The notes below the pieces were generated by a model. That model ran no database searches and was not told where the DNA came from. It saw only the letters and a program-made list of their open reading frames with translations. DNA of 25,705 bases from Desulfobacterales bacterium (GTDB taxonomy: Bacteria; Desulfobacterota; Desulfobacteria; Desulfobacterales; JASFBJ01): contig JASFBJ010000009.1 of NCBI GenBank assembly GCA_030149585.1, forward strand, positions 1-25,705, read 5' to 3'. Below are positions 5,827 to 14,245 of the stretch, one piece after another. The translations under genes and the position numbers were made by a program. The stretch's first letter is position 1. The number at the start of each line of letters is the position of its first letter.

Positions 5827-6999
5827 ATGAATATTCTGATAATTGATGATGACCGAACTAGTCCTGGTCTGCTGGAAAAAAAAATCAAAGATCTGGGATA
5901 TGAGGTCAAAACAGCCTTAAACGGCAAAACAGCGATGGAAGAACTCGCCCAAAAAAAAACCGAGCTTATTCTTTGCGACTGGATGATGCCTGAAATGGAC
6001 GGCCTGCAACTTTGTCAAAATATTAGAGAGCTTCAATCTGAGCATTATATTTATTTTATCCTTATCAGCGATAAAAATTCAAAACAGGATATTAAACGAG
6101 GTTTAAAAGGTGGTGTTGATGATTATATCAGCAAACCAATTGATTTTGATGAGCTGGAAACAAGAATAGAAATCGGAGCCGGAATTATAAGATTGAATCA
6201 AGAGCTGAATAATCAGATTAAAAGAGTTGAAAAAAATTATTTTCAGATAATTCAAATGATTAATTTAATTCTGGAAACCTATGATGAAAAACTTGGCAGC
6301 CACTGTCGACGCGTGGGAAAATTAAGTTTAGAACTTGCCAAACTGCATCCTGAAATATCGGAAAAAGAATTTCCCCTGATCGAGGCTGCCGGTCTTCTGC
6401 ATGATATTGGTATGATAGGTATGCCAAAAAAACTTTTGCAAAAAAAAAGAACTGAAATGATCGGCAATGAACAAAAAGAATTCCAAAATCATCCCAACCT
6501 GGGAGAATTAATTTTAAGCGAAATTGATATTTTAAAACCAGTTGCCGCTATCGTTAAATCTCACCATGAACAGTATAACGGCTATGGCTTTCCAGAAAGA
6601 CTAAAGCATAATAAAATTCCCCTGGCAGCCCAAATCATTTCAGCAGCCTCAATCTATGATAATGTTATTCATAAAAATAATATTACACTGGATAAGGTTC
6701 CTGAAATTATTCAACGGTTTAAAGGATACCAACTTGCGCCGAAACTTGTTGATCTGCTGCTTGAAATTAATCAGGCAAATATCAGGCAGGAAGGGCAAAA
6801 AGAGGATATTGAACTTGAACTTGATAAATTAAAAGAAGGTATGATGCTGTCTCGCAAAATAACTATGAAAACCGGTGCCTTTGTAATGGGATCCAATACT
6901 GAACTGACAAGTCATGGTATAAATAAATTAAAAGGTTATTTCAGGCTGGACGCGATTCCCGACAAAGTGTTTATTTATAAATTTTCAATAAGAGGTTAA
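5827..6999 (+). CDS. Receiver-HD-GYP response regulator (putative c-di-GMP phosphodiesterase)
   Basis: A 390-residue cytoplasmic protein. The receiver domain (1-120) has D7/D8, phospho-acceptor D51, S81 and K103. A helical linker (about 120-155) leads to an HD-GYP domain with H159, H192-D193, H222, H246-H247 and a GYP-loop variant, NGYGFP (251-256). Most metal-ligand positions are kept, but the usual HDIGK lysine is methionine (HDIGM) and GYP is GFP, so activity on cyclic di-GMP is probable but not certain. About 60 further residues of unknown function follow. The start has AGGA upstream and is matched by the duplicated copy at 3332. The stop is two bases before motA, whose ribosome site lies in the end of this gene. 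It is therefore almost certainly co-transcribed with the stator genes and may tune motor behaviour by phosphorylation and c-di-GMP. Confidence 0.88.
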   Translation: MNILIIDDDRTSPGLLEKKIKDLGYEVKTALNGKTAMEELAQKKTELILCDWMMPEMDGLQLCQNIRELQSEHYIYFILISDKNSKQDIKRGLKGGVDDYISKPIDFDELETRIEIGAGIIRLNQELNNQIKRVEKNYFQIIQMINLILETYDEKLGSHCRRVGKLSLELAKLHPEISEKEFPLIEAAGLLHDIGMIGMPKKLLQKKRTEMIGNEQKEFQNHPNLGELILSEIDILKPVAAIVKSHHEQYNGYGFPERLKHNKIPLAAQIISAASIYDNVIHKNNITLDKVPEIIQRFKGYQLAPKLVDLLLEINQANIRQEGQKEDIELELDKLKEGMMLSRKITMKTGAFVMGSNTELTSHGINKLKGYFRLDAIPDKVFIYKFSIRG

Positions 7000-7001
7000 G
7001 C

Positions 7002-7775
7002 ATGGATATAGCGACTGTCTTTGGTTTAGTAAGTGGTACAATCCTGATCCTGTCGGCAATTATAATGGGCGGCAGCGCCACGATATTTATTAATGTTGGA
7101 GGGATTCTGATTGTTATTGGAGGAACCATTGCAGCAACTTTCATTAAATTCAAGATGAGTGATGTAATTGGTTCTATCAGTGTGGTAATGAAAGCCTTTT
7201 TTGTTAAAATGGCCCTGCCGGAACAAATTATTGAAGAGATGGTGGGATATACCAGAATTGCTAAAAAAGAAGGTCTTATTGCTCTTGAAAAAGAAAACCC
7301 GAGTGATGAATTTTCAGCCAAAGCCCTGCGTTATCTTTCAGATGGTTATGATGAGGGCCTGATACAAGATATGCTTAACAAAGATATTAGGCTGACAGTG
7401 CAGCGCCATACCCTTGGCCAGAATGTATTTAAAGGAATGGGTGATACTGCTCCGGCTTTTGGTATGATAGGTACTCTGATCGGTCTTGTTCAGATGCTTG
7501 CCAGCATGGATGATCCCTCAAGTATTGGCCCGGCCATGGCCGTGGCTCTTTTAACCACCCTTTATGGCGCGGTAATCGCCAATCTTATATGCCTGCCACT
7601 GGCTGAAAAACTTTCCTTGCGCTCTGATGAAGAAAAAATCAATAAAAGCATTACTCTGGAAGCAGCCCTTGCAATTAATCGTGGTGTTGCACCAATGGTT
7701 TTGGAAGAGTCCCTTAAAATTTATCTATCACCAAAAGAACGTAAAAAAAATGATGATAAAAAAGAAAAGGAATAA
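7002..7775 (+). CDS. motA: Flagellar stator protein MotA/PomA
   Basis: A 257-residue inner-membrane stator subunit that forms the ion channel with MotB and pushes on the rotor protein FliG. Four membrane segments are visible: about 4-22, 28-47, 150-168 and 178-200. A cytoplasmic loop lies between the second and third. The third segment starts with the conserved proline region APAFGMIGTLIGLVQML (P151), and the fourth contains VALLTTLYGAVIANL. The sequence style is that of the PomA/MotP branch more than the longer enterobacterial MotA. AGAGG before the ATG lies in the end of the upstream gene, and motB follows after five bases. Confidence 0.97.
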   Translation: MDIATVFGLVSGTILILSAIIMGGSATIFINVGGILIVIGGTIAATFIKFKMSDVIGSISVVMKAFFVKMALPEQIIEEMVGYTRIAKKEGLIALEKENPSDEFSAKALRYLSDGYDEGLIQDMLNKDIRLTVQRHTLGQNVFKGMGDTAPAFGMIGTLIGLVQMLASMDDPSSIGPAMAVALLTTLYGAVIANLICLPLAEKLSLRSDEEKINKSITLEAALAINRGVAPMVLEESLKIYLSPKERKKNDDKKEKE

Positions 7776-7780
7776 AAATA

Positions 7781-8515
7781 ATGGCTGATTTACCTGAAGA
7801 TTGTCCTAAAATTGATCCAGGAGCGCCTAAATGGGTGGTCACATTCGGAGATCTGATGAGCCTTTTATTATGCTTTTTTGTACTGCTGCTCTCGTTTTCT
7901 GAAACAGATCGTCAAAAATATAAGCAGGTTGCCGGATCAATGGAAAAGGCATTTGGAGTTCAGCGCCAGCACAAAGTTATGATGATTCCCCGCGGGATGA
8001 AAATGATTGCAAAAGATTTTGACCAGGAAACTATTGCTACACGTATAAAGGAAATAATAGGTAAACAGATTGAGGAGGAAATTGTAGATTATTCTCAAAT
8101 TAACAAGGATGACCTGGAATTCTCATCAGATGAGGATAATATAACAATTCGTTTAATGGGCGAAAGCACCTTTGATTCCGGAAAAACTCTAATAAAACCC
8201 GGGCTAAAACCCTTATTACTGGAAATAAGTTCTCTTATAAAACAGGCCCCAGGTGATATTATAGTAGCCGGCCACACAGATAATGTGCCTGTCAGACGTG
8301 GCATTTACAGTTCCAACCTTCAATTATCAATAGCAAGAGCAGCAGTTGTTGCTGAATTTTTATTGGCAAATTCAGATATTGACCCCAAAAGAATTTCAAC
8401 GATGGGTTTTGGTAAATACCGACCCATTGAATCTAATAAAACAGCAGAGGGCAGGAAAAAAAATCGGAGAGTGGAGATTATTATAGGAACTATCCCAAAT
8501 CCAAGCCGTGAATAA
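7781..8515 (+). CDS. motB: Flagellar stator protein MotB/PomB
   Basis: A 244-residue stator subunit that anchors the motor to peptidoglycan and carries the ion-binding aspartate. The single membrane segment includes FGDLMSLLLCFFVLLLSFSE, with the essential aspartate at residue 24. This segment is strikingly like the sodium-type PomB (ADLMSLL-CFFVLLLSFSE), so a sodium-driven motor is likely, though this is inference. The C-terminal OmpA-like peptidoglycan-binding domain spans about 125-235 (GHTDNVPVRRG, NLQLSIARA, GFGKYRPI, NRRVEI). It is the last gene of the plus-strand operon and ends four bases from the end of convergent flgL, with no obvious terminator between them. Confidence 0.97.
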   Translation: MADLPEDCPKIDPGAPKWVVTFGDLMSLLLCFFVLLLSFSETDRQKYKQVAGSMEKAFGVQRQHKVMMIPRGMKMIAKDFDQETIATRIKEIIGKQIEEEIVDYSQINKDDLEFSSDEDNITIRLMGESTFDSGKTLIKPGLKPLLLEISSLIKQAPGDIIVAGHTDNVPVRRGIYSSNLQLSIARAAVVAEFLLANSDIDPKRISTMGFGKYRPIESNKTAEGRKKNRRVEIIIGTIPNPSRE

Positions 8516-8519
8516 AAAA

Positions 8520-9377
8520 TCAAAGAAAATTGATCAAACTGGGCTGAATTATACTTGCAGATGTGGCAAGGGTCACTTCATAGGAAGTTTCCTGAATCTT
8601 TAAATCAATAATCGCTGCGGCCAGATCAGCATCTTCGGTATTTGAAAGCATATCTTCAATATTTAATCTAAAACTTTGCCATTGATTTGAGGTGACATCA
8701 AGGCGCATAAATTTGGATGCCTCCTCTGCTCTGACACCCTTTATCTGATCAATTGAATTAATCAAGGGGTTAACCTGGTTGGCGATTCCTGTAATATCAT
8801 CAGTTTCAAGGGCTGTTTGCAAATCGCTTAAAACAGTAAAAATATCTTCTACGCCCTGGAAGATCTCATCTCCCGCGGCTTTAAGTGAAATTGAAACATT
8901 TTCCCCAATAATAAACTCTTTATCATTGGTATCACCACTATAATTCCCAGCAAGATCAAAAGGAGCTGTATTTGTTTGATTACCGGAAAAAAGGTAATTA
9001 TTATTCAGCCTTGAGTTTGCCATATCCAAAATCTGACCCCTGATAATAGAAATTTCCACAGCAGTTTGCTGACGAATTGAACTATCATCTCGTGCTGCAA
9101 TATCCTTGGCCTGGATCAGCAGATCCTGAATTGAATCAAACACATTTTCCGTAAATTCTATTCTCATTTTAGCGCCGTCAATATTGCTGCCATACTGATC
9201 TATAGACGCAAGGGATTTTCGATAATTCAAAACTCTGCCAATCCCTTCGGGATCATCAGAAGGCTTATTAATTTTCTTGCCGGTACTGATTAATTTCTGG
9301 GTATGCAAAATCTGCCTGGTCTGATTAAACAGGTTCCTTTTAATATTCTCTCCCATCATTTTACTGCTGACACGCAT
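8520..9377 (-). CDS. flgL: Flagellar hook-filament junction protein FlgL (HAP3)
   Basis: A 285-residue exported axial protein that, with FlgK, joins the hook to the filament. The N-terminus has the flagellin-like helical region (QILHTQKLISTGKKINKPSD and GRVLNYRKSLASIDQYGSNI), and the C-terminus has the matching helical part (ADLAAAIIDLKIQETSYE). Length is normal for a compact FlgL. The ATG at 9377 has GAGG upstream, overlapping the stop of flgK, so the two are translationally linked. It is the last gene of the flgM-flgN-flgK-flgL run. Confidence 0.94.
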   Translation of the reverse strand: MRVSSKMMGENIKRNLFNQTRQILHTQKLISTGKKINKPSDDPEGIGRVLNYRKSLASIDQYGSNIDGAKMRIEFTENVFDSIQDLLIQAKDIAARDDSSIRQQTAVEISIIRGQILDMANSRLNNNYLFSGNQTNTAPFDLAGNYSGDTNDKEFIIGENVSISLKAAGDEIFQGVEDIFTVLSDLQTALETDDITGIANQVNPLINSIDQIKGVRAEEASKFMRLDVTSNQWQSFRLNIEDMLSNTEDADLAAAIIDLKIQETSYEVTLATSASIIQPSLINFL

Positions 9378-9385
9378 GCTAACCT

Positions 9386-10774
9386 CTATATCATATTTAT
9401 TAATGTTGATAATAATTCATCTGCCGAACTGATCACCTTGGCAGCAGCATCATAGGCGTGCTGGTATTTTACCAGGTTGACCATCTCTTCATCCAGAGAA
9501 ACACCGGATACTTCTTCGCGATAATTATCCATCCTGGCTACAATGGCGGTTTGATGATCAAAACGCACCGAAGCATTCAATACTGAACTGCCGACATCAC
9601 TGATAATGGAATTATAATAATCATCATAAGTGGCTGAATTACCATTCATTTGCAGACTATTCTGTAAATTCGCAATAGCTATTGCATTAGTGTTATCACC
9701 TGGAATACCGGCAAGGGTAGTAGAGGCTGCAATAAGATCAGAATTTCCAGCGATGTTTCCGGCAACAGCCATATCAGAAGCACTGCTTCCTGTAAAAAGA
9801 TCATTTTGCGAGCCGTCCAAAGCAAAACCACTGCTGTGCAACCCATTTACATCATTTATAACACCTTGCGCAAGCGTATCCAGCCTGTTTAAATAATCCG
9901 GGATAATAACATCCCTGGCCTCAGTCCATCCTTTAAGTTTTCCACCTTTTAAATCAGAAGTAATATTTATTGTTGCGCCTGAGCTGTCTACCCAGAAAAT
10001 ATCCTGAAATCCACTTGCATTAACGCCTGAAGTCAGTTCCCATGAATTTGTGTTGTCCACCAGCGGTTTTCCTGCTCCCACAGACACTGTCAAATATCCG
10101 TCACTATCTTCAAAACTTTCAACTTCGATTATCTCTGATAATTCTTTAAGCAATAAGTCTCTATTATCCCTGTAACTATTGGCTGCCTGCCCATTAACCT
10201 CCACGCGTGCGATTTTTGTATTCAAATCAGCGAGCTGTTCCGTCAATCGGTTAACTTCCTGGATCGTTCCTTTAATATTAAGATCAATATCCTGCGAAAC
10301 TTTTTGAACATCTTTGTAGAGCTTATTAAATGAGCCTGTTAAAACCTGAGTATCGGCAAGAAGGGTTGTTCTTTCAACATGTCCACCTGGATTATTTGCC
10401 AAATCCTGCCATGAATTCCAAAATTTACCCATGGCGTTATTTAATCCATAACCACTGACCTCATCAAACATCAGCTCAACTTTTTCAAGAGCCTCTTTTT
10501 CAGCCTGCCATCTCCCAAGGCCCTGCTCCTCATTATTAATTTGAGCCCGTAAAAAGCGGTCATAAATTCTCTGGATCGTTCTATTTGCTTTAACCCCTGA
10601 ACCCATAAGACCGCCCTTATAAAGGACTGGTTCATTTTGCTCCATGTTAAGACGCTGCCGGGAATAGCCGGGTGTATTAACATTGGCAATATTATTTCCA
10701 GTTACGGCAATAGCCTTTTGCTGGGTCATAATAGCCACCCGTCCCACATTCAACATTCCAAATATACTAGGCAT
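9386..10774 (-). CDS. flgK: Flagellar hook-associated protein FlgK (HAP1)
   Basis: A 462-residue exported junction protein that sits directly on the hook. The N-terminal axial signature is NNIANVNTPGYSRQRLNMEQ, followed by the FlgK-type coiled helical region (about 95-200) and a variable middle domain. The C-terminal flagellar motif is DEEMVNLVKYQHAYDAAAKV. The protein is shorter than enterobacterial FlgK (about 550) because its middle region is smaller. It lies 38 bases after the FlgN-like gene and its stop overlaps the ribosome site of flgL. No strong ribosome site precedes its own ATG. Confidence 0.96.
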   Translation of the reverse strand: MPSIFGMLNVGRVAIMTQQKAIAVTGNNIANVNTPGYSRQRLNMEQNEPVLYKGGLMGSGVKANRTIQRIYDRFLRAQINNEEQGLGRWQAEKEALEKVELMFDEVSGYGLNNAMGKFWNSWQDLANNPGGHVERTTLLADTQVLTGSFNKLYKDVQKVSQDIDLNIKGTIQEVNRLTEQLADLNTKIARVEVNGQAANSYRDNRDLLLKELSEIIEVESFEDSDGYLTVSVGAGKPLVDNTNSWELTSGVNASGFQDIFWVDSSGATINITSDLKGGKLKGWTEARDVIIPDYLNRLDTLAQGVINDVNGLHSSGFALDGSQNDLFTGSSASDMAVAGNIAGNSDLIAASTTLAGIPGDNTNAIAIANLQNSLQMNGNSATYDDYYNSIISDVGSSVLNASVRFDHQTAIVARMDNYREEVSGVSLDEEMVNLVKYQHAYDAAAKVISSADELLSTLINMI

Positions 10775-10812
10775 TTTAATTCACTTATAGCTTTTTTAGC
10801 ATTAACGGTCTT

Positions 10813-11313
10813 TTAAACTGTTCCGGAGATCAGTTTGCCAATGCTTCCAGGAGATTTAAATTTACCGTTATCGGCATATAAATGCTTTGGCATCAGCAAG
10901 TTTTCAAGTAAGTTAATTGATTCCTGAACAACTGATTTTAGATATGATATCAATGATTCATTTGTCTTGTTCATTTGATGTGTGCGATGAGTTAACCTTT
11001 TCAAATCCTTTCGCTGCTGTATTAATTTTCTTTTATACTGATCTTCCACCATTATAATTATTTTTTTTAATCTCAAAGATCCGCTATCCAGATTTAAATT
11101 TTCAGCCAGGGTCTCAATAATCCTTAAGCGCTGTTTTTCAAGCCTGCTCATCTGAACCAGAAGAGCTGATTTCGATTCTTTGGCTTTGGTTAAGCGAGCG
11201 AGTTTTGCATCTATTATGAATTTATTTTCAATCTCAACAATTGCCAGAAGTTCACTTAAGAGTGAAATTTCTTTATCCAGCACTTTAATAAGCTTATTAA
11301 TTATTATTTTCAT
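10813..11313 (-). CDS. flgN: FlgN-like flagellar export chaperone
   Basis: A 166-residue, almost wholly helical, charged protein resembling FlgN. FlgN binds the C-termini of FlgK and FlgL and delivers them to the flagellar export apparatus. The typical N-terminus (LDKEISLLSELLAIVEIENK) is followed by a long coiled coil. The FlgN family is poorly conserved, so the call rests partly on position between flgM and flgK. The ATG at 11313 is preferred to an in-frame TTG six bases upstream; no strong ribosome site is seen for either. Confidence 0.85.
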   Translation of the reverse strand: MKIIINKLIKVLDKEISLLSELLAIVEIENKFIIDAKLARLTKAKESKSALLVQMSRLEKQRLRIIETLAENLNLDSGSLRLKKIIIMVEDQYKRKLIQQRKDLKRLTHRTHQMNKTNESLISYLKSVVQESINLLENLLMPKHLYADNGKFKSPGSIGKLISGTV

Positions 11314-11365
11314 TCTCAACCACTAATCCAGGTTTGATACATAATAAGTACTTAAATATTTCTCG

Positions 11366-11387
11366 TTCCCACGCTCCGGCGTGGGAA
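11366..11387. repeat. Palindromic REP-like hairpin between flgM and flgN
   Basis: A 9-bp perfect stem (TTCCCACGC against GCGTGGGAA) has a 4-base loop TCCG. Similar dispersed palindromes of the form CGTTCCCACGC...GCGTGGGAATGC are familiar from proteobacterial intergenic regions, so this is probably a copy of a dispersed repeat. It lies inside the operon and could weaken transcription or change message stability between flgM and flgN. Confidence 0.6.
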
Positions 11388-11461
11388 TGCATATAATACC
11401 GTTCCATAGCCCAGAGCTCAGAACATTGCACGTTTCAGTGCGAAAACGCACCAATAATAAA

Positions 11462-11794
11462 TTAAACTGTTGTGTCAATTTTATTTAATATTCCACTATT
11501 AACCAGGGACTCGCTGATCATATTTATTGCGATTTTTTGACCCTCAACTTTGTAGGTTCCCTGGCTTAACTGATTTTGAATTTGCTCAACCTTTTCCTGC
11601 CTGATTTCAGGCATTGCTTTAACAGCACGAATGGCCTGTTTTAGCTCGTTTGCCCTGTCAGACAGCTCAACTTTATCTTCAGGGCCTGACGTGTCTTTTG
11701 GTTTTTCGCAAATCTTTTCTGTTTTGCCGCTTCCCTGAGCATTCTTTATATAAGCGTTCAGATTAATTAAAGGCTCTTTGCCTGAAATTTCCAT
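11462..11794 (-). CDS. flgM: Anti-sigma-28 factor FlgM
   Basis: A 110-residue regulator that binds FliA and blocks sigma-28 transcription until it is exported through the completed hook. The C-terminal sigma-binding region is recognisable: DKVELSDRANELKQAIRAV at about 41-58 and IRQEKVEQIQNQLSQGTYKV at about 64-83, then EGQKIAINMISESL. The N-terminus is polar and probably disordered, as in the family. AGGAGG lies 9 bases before the ATG. It heads the flgM-flgN-flgK-flgL run, with a sigma-28-like promoter about 95 bases upstream, which would give the usual feedback. Its target FliA is encoded at 17718-18488. Confidence 0.94.
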   Translation of the reverse strand: MEISGKEPLINLNAYIKNAQGSGKTEKICEKPKDTSGPEDKVELSDRANELKQAIRAVKAMPEIRQEKVEQIQNQLSQGTYKVEGQKIAINMISESLVNSGILNKIDTTV

Positions 11795-11888
11795 AAGTAT
11801 TACCTCCTGTATTTGCCGATTATAATTATTTGCTATTTCTTATAATGTTCCAACAAAAATTATGACTTTTTGTCAGACCATATCTATT

Positions 11889-11916
11889 ATATCGGCACAT
11901 CCTAATAATATCTTTA
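11889..11916 (-). promoter_or_regulatory. Probable sigma-28 promoter for flgM
   Basis: The minus strand reads TAAAGATA, 12 bases, GCCGATAT. Both boxes resemble the FliA consensus, but the spacer is one base longer than in the other sites of this window. It lies about 95 bases before flgM in the 151-bp gap after flgJ. Sigma-28 control of flgM is standard in other bacteria. Confidence 0.55.
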
Positions 11917-11945
11917 GAAAAATTTAAAAATAACTTGTTTTTAAA

Positions 11946-12317
11946 TCAGGATTTCAGATTAATTTCTGTTTTTTCCTCTGTCTTTCCTTTTGCCATCTGT
12001 TTATAAATCATCTCCCCCAGACCAATTCCTTTTGTCAGCGAAATCTCTTTGGCAAGCTGCGAATCCAGCATTGCGGTATAAATCTCTTCAGACTTGCCTC
12101 CCCCCATCATCTCTGATTTAGGAATAGTTGCGCGCATTTGTTTCATCAACTGATTAAGAAATAAGGACTCAAGCTCAAAGCAGGCTTTTTTAAGCTTATT
12201 ATCATCTTTAAGTTTATTATCAGCTAAAGCAGGTGTTTTTGAATTTGATGCAGGGTTTTTTGGCTTAATCTCGTAATAATTCAATTTTGGATACGAAATA
12301 CTTAATAAACTTTCCAT
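11946..12317 (-). CDS. flgJ: Short FlgJ-type rod-binding protein without hydrolase domain
   Basis: A 123-residue protein containing only the rod-binding domain of FlgJ (about 38-115): ACFELESLFLNQLMKQMRAT, then MGGGKSEEIYTAMLDSQLAKE and a terminal IGLGEMIYKQM. It would act as the periplasmic rod cap or scaffold. The peptidoglycan hydrolase domain of enterobacterial FlgJ is missing, as in many non-enteric bacteria, so a separate wall-cleaving enzyme must be encoded elsewhere. Its ATG overlaps the flgI stop by one base (TAATG), and GAGGTGAT in the end of flgI serves as ribosome site. It is the last gene of the flgF-to-flgJ run. Confidence 0.93.
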   Translation of the reverse strand: MESLLSISYPKLNYYEIKPKNPASNSKTPALADNKLKDDNKLKKACFELESLFLNQLMKQMRATIPKSEMMGGGKSEEIYTAMLDSQLAKEISLTKGIGLGEMIYKQMAKGKTEEKTEINLKS

Positions 12318-13450
12318 TAAATCACCTCAAATCCAGCCTGGAGTGCTCCAGCAGCCTTGATTGCCTGAAAAATAGCTATTAAATCCCGAGGAGAAACCCC
12401 CAGGGCATTTAAGGCTTTCACAACATCTCCGATATTAACTCCCGGCTCAACCAAAACCAGTTGATTTGACTCTTCCGTAACCAATATTTCCTTATCCGAA
12501 GTCACCATTGTTTCACCCTGAGCAAAAGGATTTGGCTGGGAAACTTCGGATGAATTCTTAATCATAATGCTTAGATTACCATGAGCAATCGCTATTGTTG
12601 ATATTCTGACATTTTCTCCCATTACCACGGTTCCAGTGCGTTCATTGATGATGACCTTAGCTGAAATATCCGGTACAACATCCAGTCTTTCAATCAATGC
12701 AACCAGACTTGTAAGGTTGCCGATATATTTTTCAGGCACCCGAACTTTAACGGTTCCTGAATCAAGGGCGCTGGCCGGCTGGCCGAAAAACTGGTTATTG
12801 ATAACGTTTGCAAGTCTGGATATGGTTGTAAAATCAGGTTTATGCAAAGACAGAGTCAGAATTTTTTTCCCGTTAAAATCAAAATTTAGTTCCCTTTCAA
12901 TCATAGCGCCATTTATAACTCTGCCCACTGTTGGAAAATTTTTCTGAATACTGCCACCTGACCCACCGGCAGAAAACCCGCCGGTATTCACAGGTCCCTG
13001 CGCCACAGCATATACCTTACCGTCCACCCCTTTTAGCGGCGTTAGTAATAACGTTCCGCCTTGCAGATTTTCAGCATCTCCGATTGAGCTGACCAGAACA
13101 TCCTGCTTGGTGCCTATTCCGGCAAATGGTGGTAAAACAGCGGTAAGCATCACAGCAGCAACATTTTTGACTGCAATATCTTTAGCTGATACGCTAACAC
13201 CCATTTTTTCCAGCATGCCTGACATGGATTGAATAGTAAACTTTGATTTTTTGCCGTCTCCGGTTCCATCAAGTCCGACAACTAATCCATATCCAACAAG
13301 TTGATTGGTTCGAACACCTTTAATATCTGTAATATCTTTTATGCGCGCTGCATGTGCCTGGGAAATTAAATTAGAAAGGGAAAAAAAGACTATAAATAAT
13401 CCGGTCAATATTTTCCCGGAAAAATTTTGTTCTTTATAAAATTTTAGCAT
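12317..13450 (-). CDS. flgI: Flagellar P-ring protein FlgI
   Basis: A 377-residue periplasmic protein that forms the P ring around the rod at the peptidoglycan layer. From the ATG at 13450 there is a clear Sec signal peptide (GKILTGLFIVFFSLSNLISQ, cleavage after AHA) followed by the family opening ARIKDITDIKGVRTNQLVGY. Later motifs include GLVVGLDGTGD and the C-terminal GDVVKALNALGVSPRDLIAI. Upstream in-frame codons would add about 29 residues that overlap flgH and bury the signal peptide, so the internal ATG is preferred. Its stop overlaps the start of flgJ. It lies directly after flgH, the L-ring gene, as expected. Confidence 0.96.
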   Translation of the reverse strand: MLKFYKEQNFSGKILTGLFIVFFSLSNLISQAHAARIKDITDIKGVRTNQLVGYGLVVGLDGTGDGKKSKFTIQSMSGMLEKMGVSVSAKDIAVKNVAAVMLTAVLPPFAGIGTKQDVLVSSIGDAENLQGGTLLLTPLKGVDGKVYAVAQGPVNTGGFSAGGSGGSIQKNFPTVGRVINGAMIERELNFDFNGKKILTLSLHKPDFTTISRLANVINNQFFGQPASALDSGTVKVRVPEKYIGNLTSLVALIERLDVVPDISAKVIINERTGTVVMGENVRISTIAIAHGNLSIMIKNSSEVSQPNPFAQGETMVTSDKEILVTEESNQLVLVEPGVNIGDVVKALNALGVSPRDLIAIFQAIKAAGALQAGFEVI

Positions 13451-13478
13451 AAAATTACTCTTTTTGACTTTAAATCCA

Positions 13479-14240
13479 TTAAAAGGGCCAGACAAAATCA
13501 AGAATTCTTGCCAGCCAGCCAGGACGTTGACGGTCATTTATAACACCTTTGCCACTATAGGCAATTTTGGCATCTGAAATATAGGTAGACATTACCACAT
13601 TATCAGAAGAGATATCCTGTGAACGAACAATTCCTGATAAGGTGATTAACTGGACCTCATTATTGACTGAAACCTCTCGCGAACCTCTTACCATTAAATT
13701 GCCGTTTGGCAATACATCAACAATTCTAACAGTAATTACAGCAGTTAAATCACCGCTTCGATTAGTTGAGCCGGTTCCATTAAAATCCGATTCCAGTCCA
13801 CCTTTAATACTTGAAAAAGGATTAAAAAATGGTTGAGTAACTGGAAATTGCTTTTCAAGATTGAAAAAATTGGTCAGACCGCCTCCTACGCCGGATTTAC
13901 GATTAGTTTTGGTGGAAGCCTTGTTTGAAGCTTTTGATGACTCAATAATTCTTATGGTTAAAATATCACCGATCTTGCTGGCTTTTTGATTTATAAACAT
14001 TTGGCTCAAGGGGCCGCCATCGACCCATAATGACCCTTCAGCCTGATTTGAGCGCTTATAATCTGATTGCGCTTCAGCATTATTTCCTTGACGCGCATTA
14101 TAATTTTTGTCTGTTGTCAAATCAGTTTTTTTCCTGGTATTGGAAATATTTTGACCGCAACTGATAAAAATCATAAGCAAAAAAGGCAATAAAAAACAGG
14201 TAATTAATTTTCTGTTAAAAATAATGTGTTTTGGATTCAT
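13479..14240 (-). CDS. flgH: Flagellar L-ring lipoprotein FlgH
   Basis: A 253-residue outer-membrane lipoprotein that forms the L ring. The N-terminus has a hydrophobic signal segment ending in a lipobox (MIFISC followed by G), then a polar linker. Family motifs are SLWVDGGPLSQMFINQKASK, GDILTIRI and the C-terminal GSREVSVNNEVQLITLSG with ARILDFVWPF at the end. The ATG at 14240 with GGTG upstream is chosen over a TTG at 14252, which would overlap the flgA stop. It lies between flgA and flgI in a tightly packed operon. The presence of FlgH with FlgI shows a Gram-negative, outer-membrane-spanning motor. Confidence 0.96.
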   Translation of the reverse strand: MNPKHIIFNRKLITCFLLPFLLMIFISCGQNISNTRKKTDLTTDKNYNARQGNNAEAQSDYKRSNQAEGSLWVDGGPLSQMFINQKASKIGDILTIRIIESSKASNKASTKTNRKSGVGGGLTNFFNLEKQFPVTQPFFNPFSSIKGGLESDFNGTGSTNRSGDLTAVITVRIVDVLPNGNLMVRGSREVSVNNEVQLITLSGIVRSQDISSDNVVMSTYISDAKIAYSGKGVINDRQRPGWLARILDFVWPF

Positions 14241-14245
14241 ATTTT

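Noticed and set aside
8513..8522. Shared bidirectional terminator between motB and flgL
   Set aside because: The genes end four bases apart and no hairpin is seen there; termination must occur inside the opposing gene or by another mechanism.
12317..13537. Longer FlgI starting upstream of 13450
   Set aside because: The extension overlaps flgH and would place about 29 residues before a clear signal peptide.
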